Of a stretch of DNA of 38,115 bases, positions 16,908 to 26,175 are shown piece after piece (the first letter of the stretch is position 1; every line of letters starts with the position of its first letter). This stretch comes from Bacteroidota bacterium. Its GTDB lineage: Bacteria; Bacteroidota; Bacteroidia; Flavobacteriales; Flavobacteriaceae. Where the stretch lies: the NCBI GenBank assembly GCA_024280815.1, contig JAJRPL010000222.1, forward strand, positions 1 through 38,115, given 5' to 3'. The notes under the pieces are model-generated. The model ran no database searches. It was not told the DNA's origin and was given only the letters and a program-made list of their open reading frames with translations. Both the position numbers and the translations under genes were made by a program.

Positions 16908-18344
16908 ATGAAAACAAAAAAAACAATACTAAACATCGTAAGTAAAGTTATATTTCTTTCTTTTCTTACTTTGTTTTTCGTTAAGTGTGATGATTTTGCT
17001 TCAGATACTGAAGGTGAGTTAATTGCTGATAATATTTTCAATAGTAAGTCTGCAGTAGAAACGGCTGTTTTAGGTGTATATTCACCACTGGCAGACAAAT
17101 TATTTTCAAATAGTGAAGCTTATACACATTTATGGGCAGCTGATGATAGAACTGCAGTTACAGGATCTAACAAGGCAGAGTTTTTGGAGTACGATCAATT
17201 AACGCCATTGAATACCAATGCGAAGATGGAGCGTACTTGGGCTTTGTTATGGGAAATGGTTGGTGCTGCAAATACGGTTATAGATGCCACAGAAGAAATT
17301 AAAGAGGTGTATAGAAAAGAAGGTGATGAAGAAGAGGCATTAAGACCATTAGGAGAAGTTCATTATCTAAGAGCAATGGCTTATTTTGAATTGGTAAGAA
17401 CTTGGGGAGAAGTACCGCTACTTTCATCTCAAAAAGATGTTACAGGGCTTGAGCCATTAGCATCGTTTCAAGACATTTATAGTCTAATTATTGCAGATTT
17501 AATTTTTGCAAAAGAAGGATTAGGTAATAATTCAGTTAATGGTGTATATAGAGCTAATAAATGGATGGCACAATCCTTATTGGCAAATGTATATTTAACA
17601 ACGGCAGGATTTCCATTAAAAAACACTGCCAATTATGCATTAGCTGCTGCTGAAGCAAAAGAAGTTATGGATGTAGGAGTTTATAGCTTAGAAAATGAAT
17701 TTTCTGGTGTAATGGGTAATCCAGAGAACAATCTGGGTAATGACGGTAATACAGAAGCTATTATTGCATTTCCAGCTAATAAAATTTTAGATGGTTGGAA
17801 TGCTGGTAATTATCAAGCTGAAGCTATAGCTTTTGGTGATAAAACTGTAGAGTTTGCATTTTTTAATAACTTCCCAGCTGGTAAACGTAAAGATTTTACG
17901 TTTAACACACCTCCAGGCAAAAGACCAAAATATTCTAAGTTCGGTCCAGCTTGGGCAGGTGGACCAGCTTTTGATGATGATATATTGTATATGAGATATG
18001 CTGAATTACTATTGATTTATGCTGAAGCTCAAATTCAAGCAACTGGTAATAATGCAGATGCTGACGCTTTAGCTGCATTAAATAGAGTAAAAGCTAGAGC
18101 AGGTTTACCTACTGTACCTTCTGCGACATGGCAAGATGTTGTTTGGGAAAAAGCTTGGGAAACTGCAGGAGAGTTTACAAGATGGTATGATATTGTTCGT
18201 ACAGAAACCTTAGATGAGGTAAATGCATTGAGAGATGCAAAAGACAATGAATTAACTCCTTTAGGAAATGGATTAACAGAAGCAAATCCTTGGGCACTAA
18301 TTCCAGCAAATGATGTTGCTGCTAACCCAAATTTAGCTAAATAA
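16908..18344 (+). CDS. susD: SusD/RagB-family outer-membrane glycan-binding lipoprotein
   Basis: A surface lipoprotein of 478 residues that should cap the SusC barrel and bind oligosaccharide. The signal peptide ends at a lipobox Cys27 (FFVKCDDF). The N-terminal ADNIFNSKSAVETAVLGVYSPL, the TPR-like helices (EVHYLRAMAYFELVRTWGEVPL), the LYMRYAELLLIYAEA segment and the C-terminal AWETAGEFTRWYDIVRT are typical SusD signatures. It starts 11 nt after the SusC stop codon and so is co-transcribed. The ligand cannot be predicted from sequence. Confidence 0.95.
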   Translation: MKTKKTILNIVSKVIFLSFLTLFFVKCDDFASDTEGELIADNIFNSKSAVETAVLGVYSPLADKLFSNSEAYTHLWAADDRTAVTGSNKAEFLEYDQLTPLNTNAKMERTWALLWEMVGAANTVIDATEEIKEVYRKEGDEEEALRPLGEVHYLRAMAYFELVRTWGEVPLLSSQKDVTGLEPLASFQDIYSLIIADLIFAKEGLGNNSVNGVYRANKWMAQSLLANVYLTTAGFPLKNTANYALAAAEAKEVMDVGVYSLENEFSGVMGNPENNLGNDGNTEAIIAFPANKILDGWNAGNYQAEAIAFGDKTVEFAFFNNFPAGKRKDFTFNTPPGKRPKYSKFGPAWAGGPAFDDDILYMRYAELLLIYAEAQIQATGNNADADALAALNRVKARAGLPTVPSATWQDVVWEKAWETAGEFTRWYDIVRTETLDEVNALRDAKDNELTPLGNGLTEANPWALIPANDVAANPNLAK

Positions 18345-18401
18345 TAATATAAATTTGAGTTAGATCAATTAATCAGTTTTTAATACTGATACTATTTTTA
18401 A

Positions 18402-18439
18402 GGTACAGTCGAGAGTTTTTCATAACTCTCGACTGTACC
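18402..18439 (+). terminator. Strong hairpin terminator after susD
   Basis: GGTACAGTCGAGAGTT (18402-18417) and its exact complement (18424-18439) form a 16-bp stem with a 6-nt loop, followed by TTT. The 182-nt gap between susD and the next gene also holds an ATTTGAGTTAG motif (18353-18363) and a smaller AGTTTTTA/TAAAAACT hairpin (18491-18511). Confidence 0.85.
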
Positions 18440-18526
18440 CTTTACAAATAAGCATACTTAATTTATGAAGTGCTTAAAAAAATATAATTTAGTTTTTATA
18501 TTCTAAAAACTGAACTTCTCCATTTA

Positions 18527-21500
18527 ATGAAGTACAACATTAAAATACTTATCATAAATCTGTCATTTCTAGTTATAGTAATGGGTTTACAGCATGGTTG
18601 TACTACTTCAGAAAAAAAAGAATCATTATTCAACTTATTACCCTCTACAACAACTGGTGTCACATTTATGAATAAAATTAATGAGACAGTAGAGATGAAT
18701 TATTTTACCTATCCTTATTTATATATGGGAGGAGGTACTGCCATTGGAGATTTTAATAATGACGGATTGGAAGACATTTTCTTTACAGGAAATCAAGTTT
18801 CTAATAAACTATACATTAATAAAGGGAATCTACAATTTGAAGATATTACAGAGAAATCTGGAACAGCAGGCGATAATAGATGGTACACAGGTGTCTCTTT
18901 AGTTGATATAAATGCTGATGGATATTTAGATATCTATCTGTCTGTTGCGGGTCTTACTAAACCATATAAGAATCAATTATACATTAATAATGGTGATTTG
19001 ACCTTTACAGAGTCTGCCAAAGAATATGGTATAGCAGATGCAGGAAACAGCTACCAAGGCACTTTTTTTGATTATGATGCAGATGGAGATCTTGATTTAT
19101 TAGTAATAAATTATCCTCCTACAGAGTTTAGTGCTTCACCTGAATACTATAAATATAAAATGGATAATTTGGAGCCAAAAGACTCAGATCATCTCTACGA
19201 AAATGTTAATGGTAAATTTATTGATAAGACAAAAGAGTCAGGCTTAGAAAATTTCGGACTTACCATTAGTGCAAGTATTTGCGATTTTAATAATGATGGC
19301 TTACCAGACATTTATCTAAATAATGATTTTGGTTCTCCTGACTATTTGTATTTAAACAAAGGAGATAAGACTTTTAGAGAGGTTGCAAGACAAGCAACTA
19401 ATCATACAGCAATGTATAGTATGGGTTCTGATTTTGCTGATTTCAATAGTGATGGTTTGATGGATTTTATTCAATTAGATATGAACCCTAATGATAACTA
19501 TCGTAATAAAGCAAATATGGCAAGTATGAATATTCCGTTATTCTGGGCCCAAGTAGATAATGATTTGCATTATCAATATATGCACAATGTTTTTCAATTA
19601 AATTCTGGTATTGTAGATAGTATTCCAAGATTTAGCGATATCTCTCAAATGACAGAAATTTCATCAACAGATTGGAGTTGGTCAGTACTAGCCCTTGATG
19701 TTGATAATGATGCAAAAGAAGATATTTTCATTACCAACGGTATAAGAAGAGATATTAATAATCGTGATTTTTTTATAAAAGCAAAAAAATGTTAGCATTT
19801 GCATCTCCAGAAAAGGTATTAGAAGAATCAATGAATATACCCTCGCAAGCTATTCCAAACTATCTCTATAAAAATCAAGGCGATTTATACTTTAAAGATA
19901 TTTCTATACAAGCAGGGATAGATCAACCCAGTTTTTCTAACGGAATGGCATACGGAGATTTAGACAATGACGGCGATTTAGACCTCGTTATCAATAATAT
20001 TGATCAAGAAGCTTTTATTTATGAAAATCAAAGCCTAAAAGATGACAATCATGGTTATCTATCCATAGAACTTAAAGGTGAAAAAAATAATTCAAGTGGA
20101 GTTGGAAGTCGAATTGAGATAAAAACCAAAAGCGGCAAGCAATACAAAGACCAAATGCCAGTCAGAGGGTTTCAATCTACATCAAGTGCTATTATTCATT
20201 TCGGATTGGGTCAATCCGAAAAAGTGGATACCATTATGGTGAGATGGCCTGATGGTAGTATTTCGCATACATTTAATGTTGGTGCTAATAAAAGAATTAT
20301 AATAGATAAAAAAGATGCGGTTATAGCAAGTACAGTAAAAGATGATGATACACAAAAGTTATTTGAATATATCAAAGAAACGAACACTATTTTAGACTTT
20401 ACCCATAAAGAAAACGCTTTTGATGATTTTGAAAAACAAGTTTTATTACCTCATAAAATGTCTCAGTTTGGACCAGCTATGGCAATAGCTGATTTTAATA
20501 AAGATGGAAGAGATGATATTTTCTTTGGAGGAAGCTCAGGAAATGTAGCAATGCTTTATTTTCAGGATAAAAGCGGAAAATTTATTCCTCAAAAAAATGA
20601 ATTGTTTGAAAAACACAAATTATATGAAGGTGTAGATGCAGTAGCATTTGATTTTGATGGAGATAATGACCTTGATTTGTATGTAGTTTCTGGTGGAAAT
20701 GAATTTGAACCGGGTAATTTAAATTACAAAGATCGCTTATATATTAATAATGGAAAGGGATCTTTTATAGATGGGTCGAATTTATTGCCAAAAAATATTG
20801 CAAGTGGTAGTACAGTAAAAGCAGTAGATTTTGATATGGATGGAGATCTTGATTTATTTGTAGGTACCAGACATTTGCCTCATAACTATCCCTTATCACA
20901 AGGTAGTTTTATCTATGAAAATGTAGATGGACGTTTTGAAGATGTAACAGCAGATATGGCTCCAGAACTTGCGAAAGCAGGAATGGTAACCGATGCTGTA
21001 TGGGTTGATATAAATAACGATAAGAAATTAGATTTGGTAATGGTAGGTGAGTGGATGGAGCCGTGGGTTATGCTGCAAGATAGCAATGGGAAGTTTACTA
21101 GAAAATTAAATGAAGAGTTGGGTCTGAGCAATATGTCAGGTTGGTGGTTCTCAATTGAGAAAGGCGATATAGATGGAGATGGCGATATGGATCTGATTTT
21201 AGGAAATCTCGGAAATAATTATAAATATCAAGCAACCGAAGAATATCCTTTTAAGGTTTTTGCAAAAGATTTTAATAGTTCTGGCAGTATGGATATAGTA
21301 TTGAGTTATCCGCAAGATGGAAATTACTATCCAGTTAGAGGTAAACAATGCTCATCAGAGCAATTGCCTGAATTGAAAAAGAAATATAAAGATTACAACA
21401 GTTTTGCAAAAGCAGATGTTAAAACAATCTATTCAGATTTGGGTCTTATCAATGCACTTGAATTAAGTATATCAACTTTTTCATCTTATATTTTACAAAA

Positions 21501-21864
21501 TGATAATGGTCATTTTAAGAAGTTAAAATTACCAAATTACGCCCAAATTTCATCTATTAATGATATTTTAATAGATGATTTTGATGGCGATGGAGCTAAA
21601 GAAATACTATTGGCTGGAAACCTATATGCATCAGAAGTTGAAACAACAAGAAATGATGCAAGTTATGGATGCGTAATAAGTTTTGATAAAAATATCGAAA
21701 ATATATCGGCTTTAAAGTTATCAGAAAGTGGACTTTTTATTAAAGGAGATTGTAAGATGATTGGTAAAATTAAAATAGATAAGGTTAATTATTTGGTATC
21801 TGCATTGAATAATGACCATGTTTCTTTGCATCGTTATTATACTAAATCTGAAATAAATGAATAA
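18527..21864 (+). pseudogene. FG-GAP/VCBS-repeat lipoprotein with ASPIC/UnbV domain, frameshifted
   Basis: Two consecutive reading frames encode one family-length protein of about 1112 codons. The first (18527-19795) has a lipobox Cys25 (LQHGCTTSE) and several DFNNDGLxDI calcium-binding FG-GAP repeats. The second (from about 19775 to 21864) continues with more repeats (DLDNDGDLDLVINN; FDFDGDNDLDLYVVSGG) and an ASPIC/UnbV-like segment (VGSRIEIKTKSGKQ, MVRWPDGS). The break lies between GATTTTTTT (19766-19774) and GCAAAAAAATG (19781-19791); one extra T or A would restore a single frame. Surface proteins of this type are common beside susCD in marine flavobacteria and are presumed glycan-binding. 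Sequencing error at a homopolymer, a real mutation or slippage are all possible. Confidence 0.8.
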
Positions 21865-21881
21865 TATTTGAGTTAATTTTT

Positions 21882-21916
21882 AAAATGGGTTTGTTGATTA
21901 TTTTCAAACCCATTTT
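21882..21916 (+). terminator. Terminator after the FG-GAP gene
   Basis: AAAATGGGTTTG (21882-21893) pairs perfectly with CAAACCCATTTT (21905-21916), with an 11-nt loop and a T-rich end. The next gene starts 40 nt later. Confidence 0.85.
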
Positions 21917-21956
21917 ATATACAATTAAACATTAATAAATTTAATACCAGAAACTT

Positions 21957-23576
21957 ATGAAAAAAATTTACACACTTATTTTAGTATTAATGACCGTGTA
22001 TTCCTATGCACAAACTCCTGCAGGAAATTGGAATCTTGTTTGGGAAGATAATTTTGATGGTAACTACCTTGATTCTGAAAAATGGAAAATGGGTTTGAAT
22101 TGGCTTGGAATTGGAAGTAACCATGTGTTTGCCAATTCTGGTAAAAATGTCATTGTTAAAGATGGTTTTTTAACTCTGAGAGGAGAAAAAAGGGGTGAAA
22201 TTTTCGCAGGTATTTCAAAGCCTTATGCTTCTGCAGAAATCTCTACATTTAAACAATTTAAACAAAAGTATGGTTACTTTGAAGCTCGTATAAAATACGA
22301 TGCCGTAAAAGGTGTATGGCCTGCTTTTTGGATGATGCCCGATCGAGGAGTGCCACAGCCTGGGCCTTGGTATGCCGATGCTAGAAGCTATATCAAGTTT
22401 GATATCAACAGTCAAAATACCGCTGTTACTTCTGCAAAATTTAAAGTTAAAGTAATGCCGCAAACTGAAGTAGATGCAGATCATAGTGTTGCTATCCATA
22501 AGATTATCAATAATGATACATGGACAGAAGAAAATATTACTTGGAATAACAAACCTATGAGTGACGCTGCTTTTCTAAAGCAATTTATGGGTGCTGTAGG
22601 TGGAAATCGTATCAATCAAATTGTTGTTGGTGAATATCTTGAAGTAGATGTTACAGACTATATCAATGCACAAATTTCTGCCAGTAAACAATTTGCAGGC
22701 TTTGCTCTAATGACACAGTTTATGAAAAATAAAAGGGTAGAGTTTGGTAGTAAGGAAAATGGCGGAGTTACCAATAGACCAGTTTTAGTGATAGATGGTA
22801 CAAGTATTTATCCTTCTGATGATGCTATGGTTAGAATTACAGATCCAAATAAAGGTTTTGGAAATGAGAATAGGTTGCATGTTTGTGATAGGTGGGCTAA
22901 AACTTCTAATACTGATGATGGAGGTATGGAAATGGATATCATGGAATCTTTAGGGGTTTGGGGTGAAAATGCTTTACAGCACGCATTACATTGGGATAAT
23001 TATGGAGCAGATCATAAATTTACAAGTTCTGGAAAACTTTTTAGTACACAGACCAGTGATGGTTTTCATACATATGGTATGGAATGGTCTGAAGGGAAAA
23101 TGAAGTTTTATGTTGATGGTGAAGAAACATGGTCGCACAGCGATGCAAGAGTTAGCTCGGTCGAATCATATCTAATTTTATCACATCAACTTGGTGGCTG
23201 GGGTGGAAGTGGAAACACTCCCGTTCTAGATGGAGCTTTACCGGTAGATATGGTTATTGATTATGTAAAAGTTTATGAAAGCTCTGCAACGGCAGGTATT
23301 GATTCATTTGATGCACTTGGAAGATCCCTTTCAATTGCTCCAAACCCTATAAAAGATGGGAATTTAGCATTTAAACTAAAAGATTATACTGAATCAGGGA
23401 ATATAGCGGTTAAAATAACTGATATTTTAGGTAGAGTTTTATATAACTCTTCTAATATACAAAATGCTAATGGAGAAATGAATATTCCGTTAGAAAAAAT
23501 AAATTTAAAAAGAGGAATGTATATCCTTAAAGTTAAAGGTGATAATTTAGTGCTAGCAAAGAAATTTATATATTGA
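21957..23576 (+). CDS. Secreted GH16 enzyme with an inserted DNRLRE (CBM96-like) domain and type IX sorting tail
   Basis: A 539-residue secreted hydrolase. The signal peptide ends near residue 19 (YSYAQ). The first half of a GH16 jelly roll (about 25-130: NLVWEDNFDG, KYGYFEARIKYD, VWPAFWMMPDRG) is followed by an insert of about 150-180 residues (about 137-315). The insert has the DNRLRE pattern YIKFDIN, TWTEENITWNNKP, EVDVTDYI, FALMTQ, RPVLVID. GH16 then resumes with the catalytic motif E325-M-D327-I-M-E330 and ends with MVIDYVKVYE. Residues about 457-539 are a Por/type IX sorting domain (SIAPNP, KKFIY). DNRLRE domains are known as alginate-binding CBM96 and usually lie beside, not inside, the catalytic domain. 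The gene is flanked by terminators and appears monocistronic. Substrate unknown. Confidence 0.88.
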   Translation: MKKIYTLILVLMTVYSYAQTPAGNWNLVWEDNFDGNYLDSEKWKMGLNWLGIGSNHVFANSGKNVIVKDGFLTLRGEKRGEIFAGISKPYASAEISTFKQFKQKYGYFEARIKYDAVKGVWPAFWMMPDRGVPQPGPWYADARSYIKFDINSQNTAVTSAKFKVKVMPQTEVDADHSVAIHKIINNDTWTEENITWNNKPMSDAAFLKQFMGAVGGNRINQIVVGEYLEVDVTDYINAQISASKQFAGFALMTQFMKNKRVEFGSKENGGVTNRPVLVIDGTSIYPSDDAMVRITDPNKGFGNENRLHVCDRWAKTSNTDDGGMEMDIMESLGVWGENALQHALHWDNYGADHKFTSSGKLFSTQTSDGFHTYGMEWSEGKMKFYVDGEETWSHSDARVSSVESYLILSHQLGGWGGSGNTPVLDGALPVDMVIDYVKVYESSATAGIDSFDALGRSLSIAPNPIKDGNLAFKLKDYTESGNIAVKITDILGRVLYNSSNIQNANGEMNIPLEKINLKRGMYILKVKGDNLVLAKKFIY

Positions 23577-23604
23577 TTTGAATAAAAATTGAATTTGAGT
23601 TAGT

Positions 23605-23640
23605 ATAAATGGGTTTGCTTTTTTTTGCAAGCCCATTTAT
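23605..23640 (+). terminator. Terminator after the inserted-domain GH16 gene
   Basis: ATAAATGGGTTTGC (23605-23618) pairs with GCAAGCCCATTTAT (23627-23640) with one G-U pair and a T8 loop. The sequence resembles the hairpin at 21882-21916, so the GH16 gene is bracketed by two similar terminators. Confidence 0.8.
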
Positions 23641-23646
23641 TATATA

Positions 23647-23822
23647 AACCTGCGTTCGACCTAAGGTTTAATTCACAGAATGCAAAAGAAAAGGTAAGAT
23701 TTGAAGTAATATCGAGATATTTTAAGAATTTTAGATGAAAATATTGCCTTTTCTTTGCATTTCCTTCAAATTGAATAAAAATTCATCTAAACTGTAAACA
23801 AATATTAGGTCGAACTTAGGTT
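23647..23822. mobile_element. MITE-like 176-bp element with imperfect terminal inverted repeats
   Basis: The ends AACCTGCGTTCGACCTAA (23647-23664) and TTAGGTCGAACTTAGGTT (23805-23822) are complementary at 16 of 18 positions. Inside, TGCAAAAGAAAAGGTAA (23681-23697) complements TTGCCTTTTCTTTGCA (23744-23759) with minor differences. TTTTAGATGAA (near 23729) complements TTCATCTAAA (near 23782), and ATATCGAGATAT sits near the centre. There is no coding capacity. I could not define a clear target-site duplication. It could also be a structured intergenic RNA or REP-like element. Confidence 0.6.
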
Positions 23823-23858
23823 ATAAGAAATTATCAATAAAACAACCTTATAGAATAT

Positions 23859-23892
23859 AACTTGTATATACAGGTTGTTTTCTGTACATTTG
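23859..23892 (+). promoter_or_regulatory. Operon promoter with GntR operator (site 3)
   Basis: AACTTGTATATACAGGTT (23859-23876) differs from site 1 by one base and keeps the GTATATAC core. Its TTG (23862-23864) and the box TACATTTG (23885-23892) are 20 nt apart, matching the -33/-7 consensus. The first gene of the 13.5-kb operon starts at 23933. The same repressor that controls its own operon and the sigma gene should therefore act here. Confidence 0.8.
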
Positions 23893-23932
23893 GCTTACTA
23901 AAGATAACAGTCAAATTTGATGTTGAATTTAA

Positions 23933-26155
23933 ATGAAAACTAAAAATCATACTACTAGACATAATGTTATCGGGCACTGGGATTCTGATAAAGTTGGCTT
24001 ACCTATCTTTAATTATACAGGACAAATTCCATATCAAGTAACTACAAAAGATGGAGAAAAAATTACCTACCCCGAAGATCCTTGGTTTATATTAGGAAAC
24101 TATGGTATCACAAGTTTTGTACATACTTCTGGAATCTTTGATTTATACACTTTGAGAAGAGCTTGGGGTAGAATAAACGTTGCTACAAATAAAACTCCTG
24201 CTACACAAGCAAGTATTATAATAGATACAAAAGAGTACAAGCTCTCAGGATTAAATTCGCCAATAGCCTGTAATGCAAAAAAAGAATTCGGAACTGGTTT
24301 TGCAAATTTTATGCTACAAATCATTAAAGAGATCTCTTGCGAACGTACCATTGCTACGGTTCCATCTCAGAGAATTAATACTGGAGAACCAGCATTACTA
24401 ATTACCATTAAGTTGACAAATACAGGGAATAAAACTAAAAATATTCAGTATTCGGAATCTATTTTGGCTAACTATCAAATGGTCAATGAAAAGAGAATTT
24501 CTTATAAAGCTCTTTCAAAAGTAAATACTAACTATGTTATTGCATCGTTTGAGACTCAAACAGATAAAACCATTACAAAACCGTCTAAAGAAGAAGCTTC
24601 CTCTTACGATTTTTATCCTCCAAAACTGTTTATTAAGGGAGATAATGATGCCGTTTATAATGCTATAGATAATCAAGACAATACAAGTACAGTTTCGGCT
24701 CAAAATATTTTTAATTTAAAATCAGGAGAAACGAAGACACTACAGTTTGTTATAGGTTTTACATACGATAATGTAAGTCTTGATAAAATCTCAAAATCTA
24801 TTTTTAGCAAAGGGAAAAAAGATACTAAATTTAGAATAGCATGGAAGAATATATTACCTGACTTTTCGTATCAAAAAAATAAAATTATTAAAAGAGAGCA
24901 ATATTGGAATGCTTATGTATTGGAAGCTTCGGCGAATTACAATGACTATTTTGAGGAGACTTTTATTCCTCAAGGGATGACTTATGATTATAAGTGGGGT
25001 TTGAATGCTGTTGCCCGTGATCATTTACATTACTCATTACCTGCCAATTATTTTAATCCTGACTTATCAAAATCGATTATTCGGTTTGTATTAAAACAAA
25101 TGAATCCAAATGGTTATTTTCATTATAATGTAAATGGTTATGGTTATGCGGTTCCTAATTTATGGAATCCGAGTGATCTGCAATTACATGTATTTTGGGC
25201 TGTAGCCGAATATTTAGAAAAAACACAAGATTATGGCTTTTTAAAAGAAGAAACCGTTTTTTATCCAAAACGAATAAAATATAGCGGTTCCGTTTTAGAA
25301 AAATTAAAAGTTGCTTTTGATTATTTAAACGATGAAATTGGAGTTGGACCACATGGATTAGTAAAAATGCTAAATGCTGATTGGAACGATCAAATATGGA
25401 ATGAACAACCCATCACCATCTATTACCCAACAGCAGAATCACATTACAATGCTTCTATGGCAATAGTGGTATTGAAACAGTTGATTGTTGAGTTAAAGAA
25501 GGCGAGTAATAATCCTGAATTTACAAACGAAAAAGAAGCAATTGATTCTTTGGTTGAAAGAATAAGTATATATAGAGAACAACAATTAAACGCATTTATA
25601 AAAGATTTGGGGAATAGAAATTTTGCCAAAAGAGCTTATTATAATGAGACACTTTCTATGGGTGATGAACATATGCATATCGAGTCGCAATTGTATACGT
25701 TGATGATTGATGAAATTCCATTAGAACAAAGACTAAAAATTGTAGAAGAAGTTACCAAAAGATTGAGCAAAAATGAAGTGCTAGGTGTACGTACTACAGA
25801 AACAAAAGTAAGTGACACTTTTGAAGCAGGAACGCATGAAAACGGAGGAATTTGGCAGTATGTACAAGGTATGTATGCCTTAGGGTTATTACATGTAGAT
25901 GTAGCCAAAGCTGATGCAATCATTGAAAAAATGAGTTTTGCTAATTTTGCAAAAAACTATCCAGAATATTGGCCTGGACAATGGACAGGAGGTGATTGTG
26001 TAAATTCGAATTTGGCAAAACATCCTGGTTTAGTAAGTAATAATGGGAGTATGTATATGAAGTTTCCAACCTATTGTGCACATATCCATTCATGGCCATT
26101 AGTATATCAATTTAAGAAAAAGGAACTGCTAGAGGATAAAAAAGCAGCGATTTAA
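23933..26155 (+). CDS. GH94-like (alpha/alpha)6-barrel phosphorylase or glycosidase, cytoplasmic
   Basis: A 740-residue protein without signal peptide. The N-terminal beta-sandwich (about 1-300) resembles the glycosyltransferase-36/GH94 super-sandwich. A helical barrel follows, with GLNAVARDHLHYSL (cf. the FRDxLQD motif of cellobiose phosphorylases), GYAVPNLWNPSDLQLHVFWAVAEYL, NADWNDQIW (DWND, 483-486, the catalytic-Asp region of GH94) and a late GTHENGGIWQYVQG. The family relation is moderately clear; membership in GH94 proper is not. A cytoplasmic phosphorylase next to an MFS sugar porter would split an imported di- or oligosaccharide into a sugar 1-phosphate and a shorter sugar. First gene of the operon, 20 nt before the porter gene. 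Confidence 0.65.
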   Translation: MKTKNHTTRHNVIGHWDSDKVGLPIFNYTGQIPYQVTTKDGEKITYPEDPWFILGNYGITSFVHTSGIFDLYTLRRAWGRINVATNKTPATQASIIIDTKEYKLSGLNSPIACNAKKEFGTGFANFMLQIIKEISCERTIATVPSQRINTGEPALLITIKLTNTGNKTKNIQYSESILANYQMVNEKRISYKALSKVNTNYVIASFETQTDKTITKPSKEEASSYDFYPPKLFIKGDNDAVYNAIDNQDNTSTVSAQNIFNLKSGETKTLQFVIGFTYDNVSLDKISKSIFSKGKKDTKFRIAWKNILPDFSYQKNKIIKREQYWNAYVLEASANYNDYFEETFIPQGMTYDYKWGLNAVARDHLHYSLPANYFNPDLSKSIIRFVLKQMNPNGYFHYNVNGYGYAVPNLWNPSDLQLHVFWAVAEYLEKTQDYGFLKEETVFYPKRIKYSGSVLEKLKVAFDYLNDEIGVGPHGLVKMLNADWNDQIWNEQPITIYYPTAESHYNASMAIVVLKQLIVELKKASNNPEFTNEKEAIDSLVERISIYREQQLNAFIKDLGNRNFAKRAYYNETLSMGDEHMHIESQLYTLMIDEIPLEQRLKIVEEVTKRLSKNEVLGVRTTETKVSDTFEAGTHENGGIWQYVQGMYALGLLHVDVAKADAIIEKMSFANFAKNYPEYWPGQWTGGDCVNSNLAKHPGLVSNNGSMYMKFPTYCAHIHSWPLVYQFKKKELLEDKKAAI

Positions 26156-26175
26156 CCCAACTAAGATTAATCAAA

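Noticed and set aside
19761..19800. Programmed ribosomal frameshift in the FG-GAP gene
   Set aside because: T7 and A7 runs could allow slippage, but there is no clear stimulatory stem-loop and the family is not known for it; mutation or read error is simpler.
21913..21924. Possible fourth GntR operator (TTTTATATACAA) before the inserted-domain GH16
   Set aside because: The core GT is lost, the half-site falls in the tail of a terminator hairpin, and no TAnnTTTG box follows at the right spacing.
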